Part shown: in pieces, positions 40,701 through 50,515 of the stretch
Layout: the number at the start of each line of letters is the position of its first letter
Position numbering within the stretch: the first letter of the stretch is position 1
Source: Hydractinia symbiolongicarpus
Lineage: Eukaryota > Cnidaria > Hydrozoa > Anthoathecata > Hydractiniidae
Direction of reading: 5' to 3'
Assembly (NCBI RefSeq): GCF_029227915.1
Contig: NC_079887.1
Location: forward strand, 10,974,001 to 11,038,000
DNA length: 64,000 bases
The notes under the pieces: generated by a model
Told to the model about the DNA's origin: nothing
What the model saw: the letters and a program-made list of their open reading frames with translations, nothing else
Databases searched by the model: none
Made by a program: the position numbers and the translations under genes

Positions 40701-42084
40701 GCTTCAATCTCTTGCCATTGCTGTACGACAAGGATACATTGACAAGAGGCAGAAAGAGCTACAACCCTACAAAGCCATCTTCAAAGAAATCAGTGTGGAC
40801 GATTCAGGTATTATATTGCGAGGAGACAGGATCATTATACCGTCACAGCTACAACAGAAAACTGTACAGCTAGCGCACGAAGGCCATCAAGGCATAGTGA
40901 AATGCAAACAACTCATCAGAAGCACTATGTGGTTTCCAGGAATAGATGCTATGGTGGAGGCATCTGTAGCATTTTGCAACCCGTGTCAAGCTGCAACGGA
41001 TACGAAACAACAAGAACCAATGAAAGCTTCTTCACTACCAGAACAACCCTGGATTAAACTTAACACTGACCTATTTGGGCCAATCGAGGGTGGTAATGAG
41101 TACCTACTAGTTGTACAAGACATGTATTCTCGTTACCCTGCTGTAGAGGTCGTTCACGCCACATCTGCACAATCAGTACTGCCAGCCATGGATCGCATTT
41201 TTGCACTTTTTGGAATTCCGGAATATCTAGGGTCAGATAACGGCCCGCCTTACAGTAGCACAACATTTGCAAGCTATGCCAAATACATGGGATTCAAGCA
41301 TGGTCCGAAAATACCCCTAGCACCATGGACGAATGGCATGGTAGAGAACTTTATGCACAATCTCAAGAAGCTCTTGCAAACGTCTTTGCAGGAACACCTG
41401 AACTGGAGACACGAATTACAGCGCTTACTGCGGGCATACCGGGGCACTCCACATACAGTGACGGGTCGCAGTCCAGCAGAGGTTCTATTCAATGGCAGAC
41501 AATACAGAACCCGGTTGCCTGCTGTACGCCGCGCTGAAAGGCCAAAGTTCCACACCGAAATATCAGCCAAGCAGGAGGCAAGACAAACCTCGATAAAAAA
41601 ATATGCTGACCGAAAAGCATATGTTGCAGAGAGCGAGCTACAAGTGGGTGATTGGGTTATGTATCGCCAAAAGCAACAAAAGAAGAGTGATACGCCCTAC
41701 TGTGGAACCCCACATCGCATTATCAAAAAGGTTGGTGGCAGAGTCACTGCAGAGTGGGATAGACATGTCATCACACGGCATAGCACCTTTTTCAAGAAAA
41801 TTCCCAATCACCCAGGGAAAGAAAGGAGTCAGAAACTATTCACGAAATCAACATCTGTAGCAGACTGCGATATACCACCGTTAACTTGTGAAAGAGACGC
41901 GGACAAAGACGCAGTAACCAGTGAAGATGAAAGTATGCAAACCGTGGAGTATGAAGTAGAGGAAGATTGGAATAATCTCGATCAAGAAATTGCGATGGAA
42001 CAAGTTAGAAGATCTACACGTGAACGAATGAAGCCGTCAAAGCTAACAGAATACGAAGTAGATCTCCCAGAGTCTTTGAAATAA
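37786..42084 (+). CDS. Gag-Pol polyprotein of Ty3/gypsy retrotransposon (intact)
   Basis: 1,432 residues in one frame, Gag and Pol fused without frameshift. Gag about 1-300 with two zinc knuckles (CRYCGETTPHKGSC at about 242 and CNNCGKKNHFSRVC at about 262). Aspartic protease DSGA at about 337-340. Reverse transcriptase about 520-720 with LDMNHGYNQF and catalytic YDDI at 661-664. RNase H about 800-925 (LIVDGSKKDG, then LEIESLALVF and STDHQPL). Integrase with HHCC finger (HEGH...CNPC, about 1031-1067) and catalytic D-D-E at about 1094 (TDLFG), 1151 (SDNGPP) and 1187 (NGMVENF). No chromodomain or env evident. ATG at 37786 is the first in frame and stop TAA is at 42082-42084, 12 bases before the 3' LTR. 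All catalytic residues are present, so it may be able to move. Confidence 0.95.
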   Translation: MAHALANLRSCVQEFQLQDHEETTSNIHKRWCMWVENLEYCFTFEGLDTVPTEDGAVSPEVKKKAALLALGGHQLRELYNTLEDTGTTYTEAKRKIEEHFKGSKNLTAERYKFFCMRPLSTQETHDQWVTRLKTKARDCEFDQMNMKEAIKLVVTLHTPIPKLQTAVIRDDMTFEQMMKLAQSMELAHREVSYMKANTMEPHNTHSAENIDLNKLAHYADQQGMRLAPKKPANKSTKMVELCRYCGETTPHKGSCKARGATCNNCGKKNHFSRVCESKKVNLLIAQPGPQGGSFYEYGATEIKLDAVTEKLRTTCENYPSTVIEVNIDNTRITMQVDSGADANVIPWNVYEEHLKHIPLRSTKAKLQPYNSVTLPIKGAFEAQITANNNNNVQATFYVTEGAAAQSLMGKYTAFDLDVLAINVNHLDNQQTVKQVHTKVQHLDYREMAKHLTPIETSVELEKQLEVTTHNQEQKVDAIMHHFDVVFNGIGKHKYRQVHLHIDETVCPVVQAQRRIPFAHREKLETLLQELEKEDVIERVEGPTDWVSNIVITPKADPSQIRMSIDMTTANKAIQRTRHVIPTIEELRYRMNGACHFSKLDMNHGYNQFEIDDSSRYVTVFYTHKGLRQFKRLNFGTNSAAEVFHDEMTNTLADIQQAANIYDDIIVFGRTQREHDLTLIQVLQRLADCGLTLGRSKCQLNVTSVKFFGLIFSASGISPDPAKVTALDAMTAPSNATEVRSFLGMTNFSCTFIPGYANITAPLRQLTCKGQVFEWTDECNTAYNKLKEVLKQHTTMAYFDPCKDTKLIVDGSKKDGLASILAQRDPQDNIFKPIRYDSRATTPTERNYSQLEIESLALVFGTMKNHIYLYGLPQYTASTDHQPLLALYKQTKQDMPARILRHKLKLQGYNFQLIHEPGSVNPSDYLSRHPQQKQAPSQQESEFPLYLVTNAVMRSDSAITTDMIVQATLEDPTLQSLAIAVRQGYIDKRQKELQPYKAIFKEISVDDSGIILRGDRIIIPSQLQQKTVQLAHEGHQGIVKCKQLIRSTMWFPGIDAMVEASVAFCNPCQAATDTKQQEPMKASSLPEQPWIKLNTDLFGPIEGGNEYLLVVQDMYSRYPAVEVVHATSAQSVLPAMDRIFALFGIPEYLGSDNGPPYSSTTFASYAKYMGFKHGPKIPLAPWTNGMVENFMHNLKKLLQTSLQEHLNWRHELQRLLRAYRGTPHTVTGRSPAEVLFNGRQYRTRLPAVRRAERPKFHTEISAKQEARQTSIKKYADRKAYVAESELQVGDWVMYRQKQQKKSDTPYCGTPHRIIKKVGGRVTAEWDRHVITRHSTFFKKIPNHPGKERSQKLFTKSTSVADCDIPPLTCERDADKDAVTSEDESMQTVEYEVEEDWNNLDQEIAMEQVRRSTRERMKPSKLTEYEVDLPESLK

Positions 42085-42096
42085 AAAGGGGAGTAA

Positions 42097-42235
42097 TGTA
42101 GTGTCGGAGACTGCATATATACAGACTGTTATATATTTGTATATGTAAGGCACGGAGTGAAGTGTACATAGCCTCTTTGTATTTAACTATATTACGAGAC
42201 ACACGTGTTATTTCTTGTCCTGCTGGTATCTCTCA
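42097..42235 (+). repeat. 3' LTR of the gypsy element
   Basis: Matches the 5' LTR base for base by eye. Preceded by the polypurine tract and followed by the ATTAC target duplication. Confidence 0.93.
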
Positions 42236-42761
42236 ATTACTCTTAATTATTTTATAGATATACTATCATCTAGCTAATCACAACACCTACATTGGCAAAA
42301 TATTTTTACTGCTAGCTAGTACTGAGCTTGCCACATAGTGTATATATATGATGCATATATTTGCAAAAGTACATATCAACAACAAACCATTATTTTTCTT
42401 GTAAATAGCTAGCTACATAAATATCTCTATTCATTTCTGTAGAAAAACCAATTATAACATTTTATTTTATATTTTCAGAACGAAAAAATTGCCTCTTCTT
42501 TTTATTTTATTTTCCATTCAAGTTTCTTTTCCCATGTGCGCACCAGACACTCAACCAGACAGAGGGGCTACCATTTTTGTTTATAACTTGATGATACGGG
42601 CGACTCGTCTCACTCGCGGAATGTTTATAAATTTTAAGCATAATTAGTGAAAGTGAGGCTACCAATCATATTGCAAATCCGACCGGCGGGGACCAGGGCC
42701 TTCTTCTTCGCGCCATCCCCGATATCAAAAAAGCGAAAAAAGGGTCCTGGGGACGAGGTTG

Positions 42762-43575
42762 CATCTTTCCAACAATTCTAAGGCCTCTTCCAACTCTGAC
42801 TGCTTTGGCTTCTTCGGGGGGATGTCATGTGCCTCAATTTCATCATCATCGTCATCTTCGAGATTCGGCGCGTTTTGATCTTTGTCCTCATTAAGTACGA
42901 TTTCCTCATCAGTCAATTCAATTGATTTACTCGTGCATACCTCAAAATCAATATCCACAAAATCATCTGCGTCAAAGATGTCGCCGTCAACTTCTCTTTT
43001 TTTCAACTCGCTTATGCTGTCAGAAAGAGATTTAAATGGGTCATCAGCATCATTGAGACTCGTGACCTGTGCTTCTTTTGAGATGCCTGCCTTCTTAAAG
43101 CAGTTTTTAACGGTGTCTTTTGAAACAGCGTCCCATGATTTGACCAAGATTTGCATCCCTTCAAGAATGTTAATTTTAGGGACCTCTTTACCGCCGTCAA
43201 TGAACTTTATTTGACGTTTCACAAGATTTGACCGGTAATATGCCTTCAATGCTCGGATTACACCTTGATCCATTGGCTTGGTCTTAGACGTTGTATTTGG
43301 TGGTAGAAAAACTAATTCTACTGCTTTAAGACCAGTGACTTCTGGATGAGCTGGGCAATTGTCAATTATCAAGACAATCTTTCGACCCGCAGTTTCAAAT
43401 TTAACATCGAGTTTTTTCACATAATCGGTAAAGATTTCAGAATCCATCCAGGCCTTCTTTTGAGCTTTGTACTGACAGGGAAGACTTCTGACTCCTTTGA
43501 AACAGCGCGGTGTAACCGATTTTCCGATAACGAACATGGGCAACTTTTCACCTAGGGCATTTCCTGCTGCAAAAG
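42762..43575 (-). pseudogene. Tigger/pogo transposase, DDE domain part (both ends cut by insertions)
   Basis: Minus-strand frame with LPMFVIGKS, CFKGVRSLPCQYKAQKKAWM, then IDNCPAHP (second catalytic Asp), VFLPPNTTSKTKPMDQGVIRALKAYYR (third Asp of the DDD triad), followed by an acidic stretch (EDDDDDE) and the LEEALELLER region. The first catalytic Asp and the DNA-binding CENP-B-type N terminus are missing. Upstream the frame is lost at the hAT-like terminus (43576), downstream at the 9-bp duplication (42762-42770). The C-terminal end is at 34053-34173. Confidence 0.85.
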
Positions 43576-43794
43576 CAGGGGCGGATCTAGGGTTAGGCAG
43601 CCTAGGCAATTGCCTAAGCCTAGTTTTGTGAACTAGAAAAAAAATTCTCTATAGATAGAATAATCTAAAAAAAAACTAAATTATTTTTATCAATTTATTT
43701 TTGGCATCCGCCGATTTCGACTATGACGATGCGCGGCGTGCGTGTTTTATTTTACTCAAATAAGCAAACCCGGGGCGATCTTAGGCAAAATGTC

Positions 43795-43985
43795 TATTCG
43801 CCTAAAACGTCCGCGGGTTTTAAAGTTCCGAATGAATGAAAATCACAGATGGAAGAAAAAACGCCTAAAACGTCCGCGGGTTTTCAAGTTCCAATGAATG
43901 AAATTCTGGAATGTGAAGAAAAAACGCCTAAAACGTCCGTGGGTTTTAAAGTTTAAACGCCTAAAACGACCACGGGTACGGTTAC
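43795..43985. repeat. Short tandem repeat, ~62-bp unit
   Basis: CGCCTAAAACGTCCGCGGGT followed by TTT.AAGTTCC and AATGAATGAAA recurs near 43799, 43861 and 43925, with a shorter unit near 43958 (CGCCTAAAACGACCACGGGT). Inside the hAT-like element. Confidence 0.8.
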
Positions 43986-45229
43986 ATGGAGTGGATGTTT
44001 CTTTTTCAACATGGTTTACCTGGATCAGGTCCAATTGCAGGGAGCACTTCAAATGTCTAGAATATTAAAGCAATTGTATGCCACCTAAGTTAAATAAAGA
44101 AGTTTTGAATTTGGAAACCTTTTCAAATATTGAAAGGATTGGAAATGCTGGAGAGAAGTATTTTGGCCACGTGTGCCGTGTTGTTGTCTCAAACCAAACC
44201 TTTATCTTCCTCTGCAAGAGACAATAAATTCAGTAATACTTGAAATATTTTAGTTTTAGCTGCTCCTGAATTTTAGGCACTTTTGTGTCAAGAACTATTC
44301 TTAAAAGTGGTAAACCACCAGATGTTCTTACAAAACGTGTAATTTAAATCTTTTTCTTATCAAAACAAAAGGTTTTAACTTGGCCTTGATCAAATGCATT
44401 GTTTAAAAACATAAAAGCCCAATGCCAAACGAGATAGCTAACGGAGGCAATTTATGTAAAAACTGTCTTGGCGGTCGAAAGATGTTTTGATGTGTATGTT
44501 AAATTCGGTATAGAGTATTACTAGCTACCTGTATGTGTATTAGTTGGAATTTTGTTAGTTTTTTTTCTTTAACGTCTTAAGGGTCACTGGCTTCGTGTAG
44601 GCTTCGTGTAGCCGTTTATGCAACTGTGTATCTTTGTTTCTGTTTGGGAGAGAATACATTCTTGTAAGATAACTAAGGGACAGCTCTTTCATGAACGCAA
44701 AAGTCCAAGCTAAATGTTAATAGATCTGCAGATCCCCTTTCCCTCCCCTAAACATCAAATCAGAAAAGGTAATCTTTGAATGTTGTCAGTCCTTGAAACC
44801 ATAAGCACTCATCCATGTGTCCCTGCTAAGCAGGTAGACACTAAAAGTTATTAATTCTTTCTGTTCTCTAAGAAATCGATGTATACAGTATGAGATATAA
44901 TTAAACGTCAAAGGATTCTACCTCGTCCCACCGCCAAATTTATACGCTTAGCATATACTTTTTTATTGTGATTGTCCCTAAGAACTTTGACTTTGTGGGA
45001 ACTTTTAAACAGTGCATTTTATATGCAACATCCCACTGCTCATTTTAAAACTTTTAAGAACACGAGAAGATCTCTTTGACTTTCCCATGTTACTTTTAAT
45101 TGTAATAATATTGCTAAAAACAAAAGAATGAAGCAATACCTAATCTAAGAATAGTCCAAGTTTGTTTTATAATATTTCTTATTCTCATCTTGCTGAGCAA
45201 TACATTGATATAATTTTGTTTTAGGATAA

Positions 45230-45605
45230 GATATTTTGATGTCACCCTGGTACCTAAGATGAATATTCTTCTGACAATGAAAATCACCATCAATTAAAAG
45301 AACACAGATTTGTTAATCCTTATAATATTGGAAAACTGTAAACAATGGATATATATCTGGTATAATCCACAAAGTTGTGTTTCATAAGAGGAACTAAGAA
45401 GGTGAAAAAAATCAATCAAAATAATTTGTATTTTGATGTCACCCTGGTACCTATGATGAATATTCAAGTAAATAACACAGAAGATTTGTTCTGAATCCTT
45501 ATAATATTGGAAAACTGTAAACAATGGATATATATCTGGTATAATCCACAAAGTTGGTGAAAAAAATCAATCAAAATAACTTGTGAATATTCAAGTAAAT
45601 CATAG
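45230..45605. repeat. Direct duplication, ~195-bp unit
   Basis: TTTTGATGTCACCCTGGTAC and downstream AATCCTTATAATATTGGAAA, ACTGTAAACAATGGATATAT, ATCTGGTATAATCCACAAAG occur twice, at about 45236-45400 and 45432-45580, with small indels. Within the hAT-like element. Confidence 0.8.
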
Positions 45606-47076
45606 AAATGATTTTCACGTAAAACATATACAGATCGAAACAAGAATTGCATGTTAAAAAACGTTCTGTTACAGACTGTAAACTAAAAAAATGTCATGTC
45701 AACTTATGGATATGAGTAGGATTTGTATATATGTTGCTTTTTATATGAGAATCTTCATAATTGGCTTATAGTTACTAAAACTTTCTTAAAGATTTTACAG
45801 TATTAAAATATTTTTTAAACATAGTTGACAGGGACATGTAAGGGTAAATAATATGAGACATCTTAAATGTTTTGATGTTATTTTTCTAATTTCTAACTCT
45901 TTTCTGGCTTAATAAACTGCCTTTCTCTTGTGGGAATTTCATAGCATTAAAATTAATGCTTAATAGAAATTGGTGCAAAACTACACCAGTAACCCTAATG
46001 CTAAACTGTATTAACTTCATGAAGAGGTGATTACTATATACTTTTTGTACACGTTTATTATATGTTGCGATCTTACACTGTAAGTCTAACTGGAAATCTT
46101 TCATTCTTTTATATGCTGGTTTTCTTTGTGCATTTGCAGGTTGTTACCACAGACTATAATTTTCCAAACAATATTTCTACGTTGCACTACTGTTGACTAT
46201 CTATTCCTAAAATTGTCTTGTAATGTAATTTTTTGTTGTATTGTTAGTTATTAGACTTATTGCATGTTTTGAAATGAAGCAAATCCCCAACTTATTACTT
46301 GTACTCGTATTATGTGCGCAAAACGAAAAAAGATGCTAAGATACTTAATACCAATATGTGATTCAAAGAAATTATGGAAACGCTAACCCTGTTTCAAATC
46401 GAATTTGCTAACCAGACGCATTTTCCATCCGCATGTTTTAACAAGGATAAAGTGGTAAAACTACGGGGGTTACTGTTATTTGTTTGGCTATAAAGAAACT
46501 TTCGTTTCTAATCTAGAAGGATTCTTAATAACTAAAAACCTTACTTTTGGGAAAATTTTAGTTCCTTTTACAGCAAAAACACAAAACGGCCGATTTACCT
46601 CGTACAACACCACAACCCTTGACATTACTTTGCCAAAAAATCTATGAAATTTTGCCTAACCAGAAAAAAATCCTAGATCCGCCCCTGGCAAGTCCTGTTG
46701 TTTGCTTCAATTCTCTGGACCGAAGGAGAATATTGAACTTTTGAAGAAATTGCTTGAAGAGTGTAAATAGCCATAAATATTGAAACCTGATTTTTTGAAG
46801 AAAAAAAGTGTTTTAATCGCAGAAAATCAATGTTCTCACTCGACGATCTCCCAATAAGAAAAATTCGAATAACTGAGGGTGACTTAGCCTATAATTGGCC
46901 CCAAAGGGGAATAAAAATCACTTCGAATAACCGAATTATTCGAAAAACTGAAGTTCGAACAACCGAGAGTGTTTTTGCCTGAGTTGGGTAAGCAGATCCA
47001 AGGGGAACGCCATCTCACTTCGAATAACCGAATTATTCGAATAAGTGCAGGTTCGAATAACCGGGAGTCTACTGTA

Positions 47077-47420
47077 TCGTTATTTTTCATCAGCTTCTGT
47101 TTTTAAATAAACTTGGGTTAACCTGTTACAACGGTGTGCGGAGTTTTTTTGTTCATTCATACTTTTTTAACAATAGCCTTTTGTTTTTTTTAAAAGATTC
47201 TTTGTTAGCATCTCCTGCTTCATCGAACACTGTTAAAAAAAATATTCCGAATAAAAAGATTTTCGCACACCGTATCATGACTGCATGATTCACCAAGCAT
47301 GTCTGAAAATTTTAAAGTATAACGAAAATGCTATCGAAAGTTAAAGCTCGTGCAGTGTAGTAGCATAATGAATGAATCGGGACATCTGTCTAAAAGCAGC
47401 GATGGTCCTCCCATCTCTCA
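47077..47420. other. Spacer between Tigger end and retrotransposon
   Basis: AT-rich, no feature recognised. Confidence 0.4.
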
Positions 47421-47423
47421 TGC

Positions 47424-49972
47424 TACAGAAAACCTCAACCAAATGTAAAGCATCAGAAATTAAAAAAACATTTAGAACGACGAATTGAACTATGGAAGAA
47501 ACGAGAAATTGATGCATTACCTAACGAGGCAAAGACTATCCAAAAAGACTTCCCCGAAACTTGAGTAAGCAAAAGAACACGGAAGAATTAGCTAGAAGGT
47601 TTGCTTACTTAATACTGGAAGGCAAAATAAACTCTGCTATACGTTTGTTACATGAAGAGGCAAATGGGGGAGTTCTGCCATTGTCAGACAACGTTATAAA
47701 AAATCTGAAACAAAAACACCCTGACGCCAGTCCTGTAAATGATACCATGATATTGCACGGTCCTCTTCAACCCGTCAACGACATTGTTTTGACGGTATAA
47801 ACGCAGAGCTTATCAGAAAGTGTGGTGCGAAAAAAAAGGTTCTCATGGTCCATCCGGTCTGGACGCAGATTCCTTGAGAAAAATCACGAGTAATGCAGCC
47901 TACGGAAATGCTTCCGATGATTGCCATGCTGTAGCAAATATGACCAGACAACTATGCACACTGACCTTAGAAGATCCAGAAAGCATTGAAACACTGATAA
48001 ATTGTCGCCTAATTCCTATTGATAAATGTCCTGTTGTAGGACCGATTGGAGTAGGAGACGTACTCCGCAGAATTATGGCAAAAGCTGTCATGTAATATTG
48101 AAACCTGACATTTTAAATTCGACGGGTTACGAGCAAATGTGTGCAGGTCAAGAAGCCGGTTGTGAAGTGGCAATACATGCGGTACATGATTTGTTTGAAT
48201 GTGATTCCACACATGGGTTTATCCAAATAGACGCAAACAACACTTTCAATTCGATAAATCGGAAATTGCTTCTTCACAATGTAAAGGTATTATGTCCTGA
48301 AATTTCAACATATATCAACAACTGCTATGTATAACCAGCTCGGTTGTTCATAACAGGTGGAAAAGAGATATATTCGAACGAAAGAACCACACAAGAAGAT
48401 CCCATAGCGATGGGCATGTATGCTCTTGGGCTAATGCCCTTACTTTCAACGATTATGGATGTAGATAATACAAATCATTTTCAAGTTGCCTTTGCCGATG
48501 ACTTAACTGGCGTTGGAACAATGACTGAATTAAAGCAATGGTGGATGAACTAAATTATGGACCTTATCTAGGTTATCACGTAAACGAAACCAAGTCATGG
48601 CTAGTCACAAAAGAAGAACGCCTTGATTTCGCTAGAGAAACGTTTAAAGATTTTAACATCAAAATTAATACAGATGGCCATCGTCACCTAGGTGCTGTGG
48701 TGGGTACTCGAGACAACAAAGAGTGTTTTGTAAAGGAAAAAGTTATCGAATGGGTCAGACAAGTCAACAAACCCTCAGAATTTGCATGCACTCAACCACA
48801 TGCTGCATTTTCTGCATTCATTCATGGGTTGAGAAATCGGTACACCTACGTAATGAAAACAATAACGGATATTTCTAGCCTTTTCGAGCCACTTGATCTT
48901 GCCATAAACACGTTTATTAAAGTGTTATTTCAAGGGTATGCATTTAATGAGGAGGAAAGAACACTCTTTTCATTACCAGCAAGACTTGGTGGGATGGATC
49001 TGATAGTTCCATCAAAAATCAGTGACCAGGAATATCAAAACTCGCGGGATGTTACGAAAGCTACCACCTTGAACGTAATCGGTAAAACAAAAATCTTCAC
49101 CGACGGCAGTAAAGAAATAAGTAAGCTGAAAGCAAAAATCAAAAATGAGAAGAGAAAGCAAAGCACCGCTATCCTAGAAGAACTTAAAAGGAACATGAAC
49201 TGTAAATTTAAACTAAGATCTGTAGAAGCTGCTGGAGAAAACGGAGCATCAATATGGCTCACAGTTATTCCCTTAAAACGATATGGCTTCTTTCTTGAAA
49301 AGCAAGCATTTTGGGATGCAATTAGAATTAGATACAACGTACCTTTAGAAAGAATGCCTACAACATGTGTATGCGGCAGTCCCTTTGACCTCCAGCATGC
49401 ACTCTCGTGTGATGATCATCTCAAGACATAACAAGCTAAGAAATATGACTGCCGAGATACTTGGGGAGATATGTGCACGTGTTGCTATTGAACCAACGCT
49501 CACCCAATTGACAGGTAAAGAATTTGTACACGCCTCAGCAAACACATCAAATGAAGCAAGAGCTGATGTGTCAGCAAGAGGATTCTGGATCAGAGGACAA
49601 ACGGCTTTTTGCGACGTCAGGGTTTTCAACCCAATTGCGAAATGTAATTTGAATCAGAGTCTTCCAGCTGCACACAAGAAGAACGAAAATGAAAAGAAAA
49701 GACAGTATAACCAACGTAAACTGCAGGTTAAACACGGGTCTTTCACCCCTCTTGATTTTACGTGTTTTGGTGGAACGAGACGGGAATGTAGTCGTTTCTA
49801 TTCTCCGGCCGAAGATCTAGCTGCAAAAAGAAAGGTTACCAAAAGCATGTCCAGATTATGGATTAAGACAAGATTAAATTTTGCTTTGTTGAGGAGCTGC
49901 CTACTATGCCTTAGAGGCACAAGAACAGCAACAAATGTGATAATGAATGACGTTGACCTCCAGAGAATGTAA
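47424..49972 (+). mobile_element. Decayed non-LTR-type retrotransposon (RT plus endonuclease-like C terminus)
   Basis: One ancestral frame now split by shifts and stops into pieces near 47424-47563, 47561-47800, 47800-48095, 48090-48333, 48330-48540, 48538-49431 and 49420-49972. Reverse transcriptase landmarks: GFIQIDANNTFNSINR (about 48220-48265), VAFADDLTGVG with the FADD-type active site (48485-48515) and HLGAVVGTRDN. A Cys/His motif CVCGSPFDLQHALSC (49366-49410) precedes ARADVSARGFW...TAFCDVRVFNP, a pattern resembling the CCHC plus restriction-like endonuclease of R2/NeSL-type elements. End ILTR features and target duplication not found. Inactive. Confidence 0.7.
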
Positions 49973-50449
49973 CATCGATTCTGACAATATCTAAATTTAT
50001 TAAATCAGTCCTCTATAAAATATTGTTATTGTCAGTGAATAGGAATGTACAATCTTGTGAAGCGACGGCCTTTCGCTATATAAACAGGCCAAATGTATTA
50101 ATTGTTTTTATGATGATTTACTTTACAGTATGTATTAAATGAAATTTAAATGGTAAAAAAAAAGTGCAAAAAAAGTAGCATAATGAAGATCGTTTTAAAT
50201 TTCTACATAATGCGCCATCTTTGTTGTTATTAACGTTTCTCTCTAATAATTACGTCATTTCTTTCTGTACTATTTTGCAAGCGCGTAGACTTAAACTACA
50301 TTCGGCACAACTAATTAATTATTCATGAATTATATTTTAAAGAGAAATTGTTAAGGGTGAATATTTTTGGTGAAAGAAAATAGTATTTTAGCCATGAAAT
50401 CGTGAAAAGTGTGTTATATCAGAAAAAAATGAATTATAGTCTGCAAACA

Positions 50450-50515
50450 ATCTTTCGTAACTAATTATGTAAAAAAAAAATCCGATTTTTAAAAGGGTTA
50501 CTGCCACCTTAATTC
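50450..50515. repeat. Dispersed repeat, copy 2
   Basis: Nearly identical to 27515-27580: TTTCGTAACTAATTATGTAA, A-run, CCGATTTTTAAAAGGGTTAC, TGCCACC. Confidence 0.65.

Larger units (their letters stand above)
37386..42235 (+). mobile_element. Complete Ty3/gypsy LTR retrotransposon
   Basis: 139-bp LTRs at 37386-37524 and 42097-42235 start TGTAGTGTCGGAG and end TATCTCTCA; I see no difference between them. Flanks carry the 5-bp duplication ATTAC (37381-37385, 42236-42240). A primer-binding-type sequence TGGCGACGAGGATTGG follows the left LTR, and a polypurine tract AAAAAGGGGAG (42083-42093) precedes the right LTR. One intact frame lies between. No envelope gene. Intact frame and matching LTRs mean a recent insertion. 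Confidence 0.95.
34183..42761. mobile_element. TIR transposon carrying RecQ-like helicase and ZAD-like gene, 9-bp target duplication (copy 1)
   Basis: Left terminus CAACCTCGTCCCCAGG at 34183; right terminus is its inverse ending CGAGGTTG at 42761. The terminal repeats match over about 70 bp (through TTTTTTGATATCGGGGATGG and GAAGAAGAAGGCCCTGG). Both sides carry the identical 9-mer CATCTTTCC (34174-34182, 42762-42770). Inside, left to right: a RecQ-like helicase pseudogene (+), a ZAD-like gene (-), then a Ty3/gypsy insertion. Without the gypsy the element is about 3.7 kb. A 9-bp duplication with long TIRs is usual for MULE-type elements, but I see no recognisable DDE domain. Helicase cargo is reported for some Academ elements, which make shorter duplications. 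Superfamily left open. Confidence 0.85.
43576..46687. mobile_element. hAT-like non-autonomous element
   Basis: Termini CAGGGGCGGATCTAGG (43576-43591) and inverse CCTAGATCCGCCCCTG (46672-46687), with GGTTAGGCA inside both ends. CAGGGGCGGAT-type ends are usual for hAT elements. Eight-base flanks (TGCAAAAG versus GCAAGTCC) are not identical, so a clean duplication is not shown. The 3.1-kb interior has no transposase; it carries two tandem-repeat blocks. It interrupts the Tigger transposase. Confidence 0.7.
33773..47074. mobile_element. pogo/Tigger-type DNA transposon, expanded by nested insertions
   Basis: Termini CAGTAGACTCCCGGTTATTC at 33773-33792 and the reverse complement ending ...GGGAGTCTACTG at 47074 are flanked by TA (33771-33772, 47075-47076), the target duplication of the Tc1/mariner-pogo group. 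Subterminal CTTCGAATAACCGAATTATTCGA repeats (46860-47055) are typical of Tigger ends. A Tigger-like transposase lies inside on the minus strand. The 13.3-kb span is due to three later insertions: 34183-42761, 37386-42235 (inside that one) and 43576-46687. Confidence 0.85.

Noticed and set aside
38251-41860. Shorter frames antisense or out of frame inside the gypsy polyprotein
   Set aside because: Shadows of the 1,432-codon frame, with no domain of their own.
34183-42761. Assigning the element to Academ because of the helicase
   Set aside because: The 9-bp duplication does not fit Academ and no Academ transposase is visible, so the superfamily is left open.
45294-45652. Repeated minus-strand frames with similar peptides
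   Set aside because: They arise from the ~195-bp tandem duplication and are AT-rich; no initiation context or domain.
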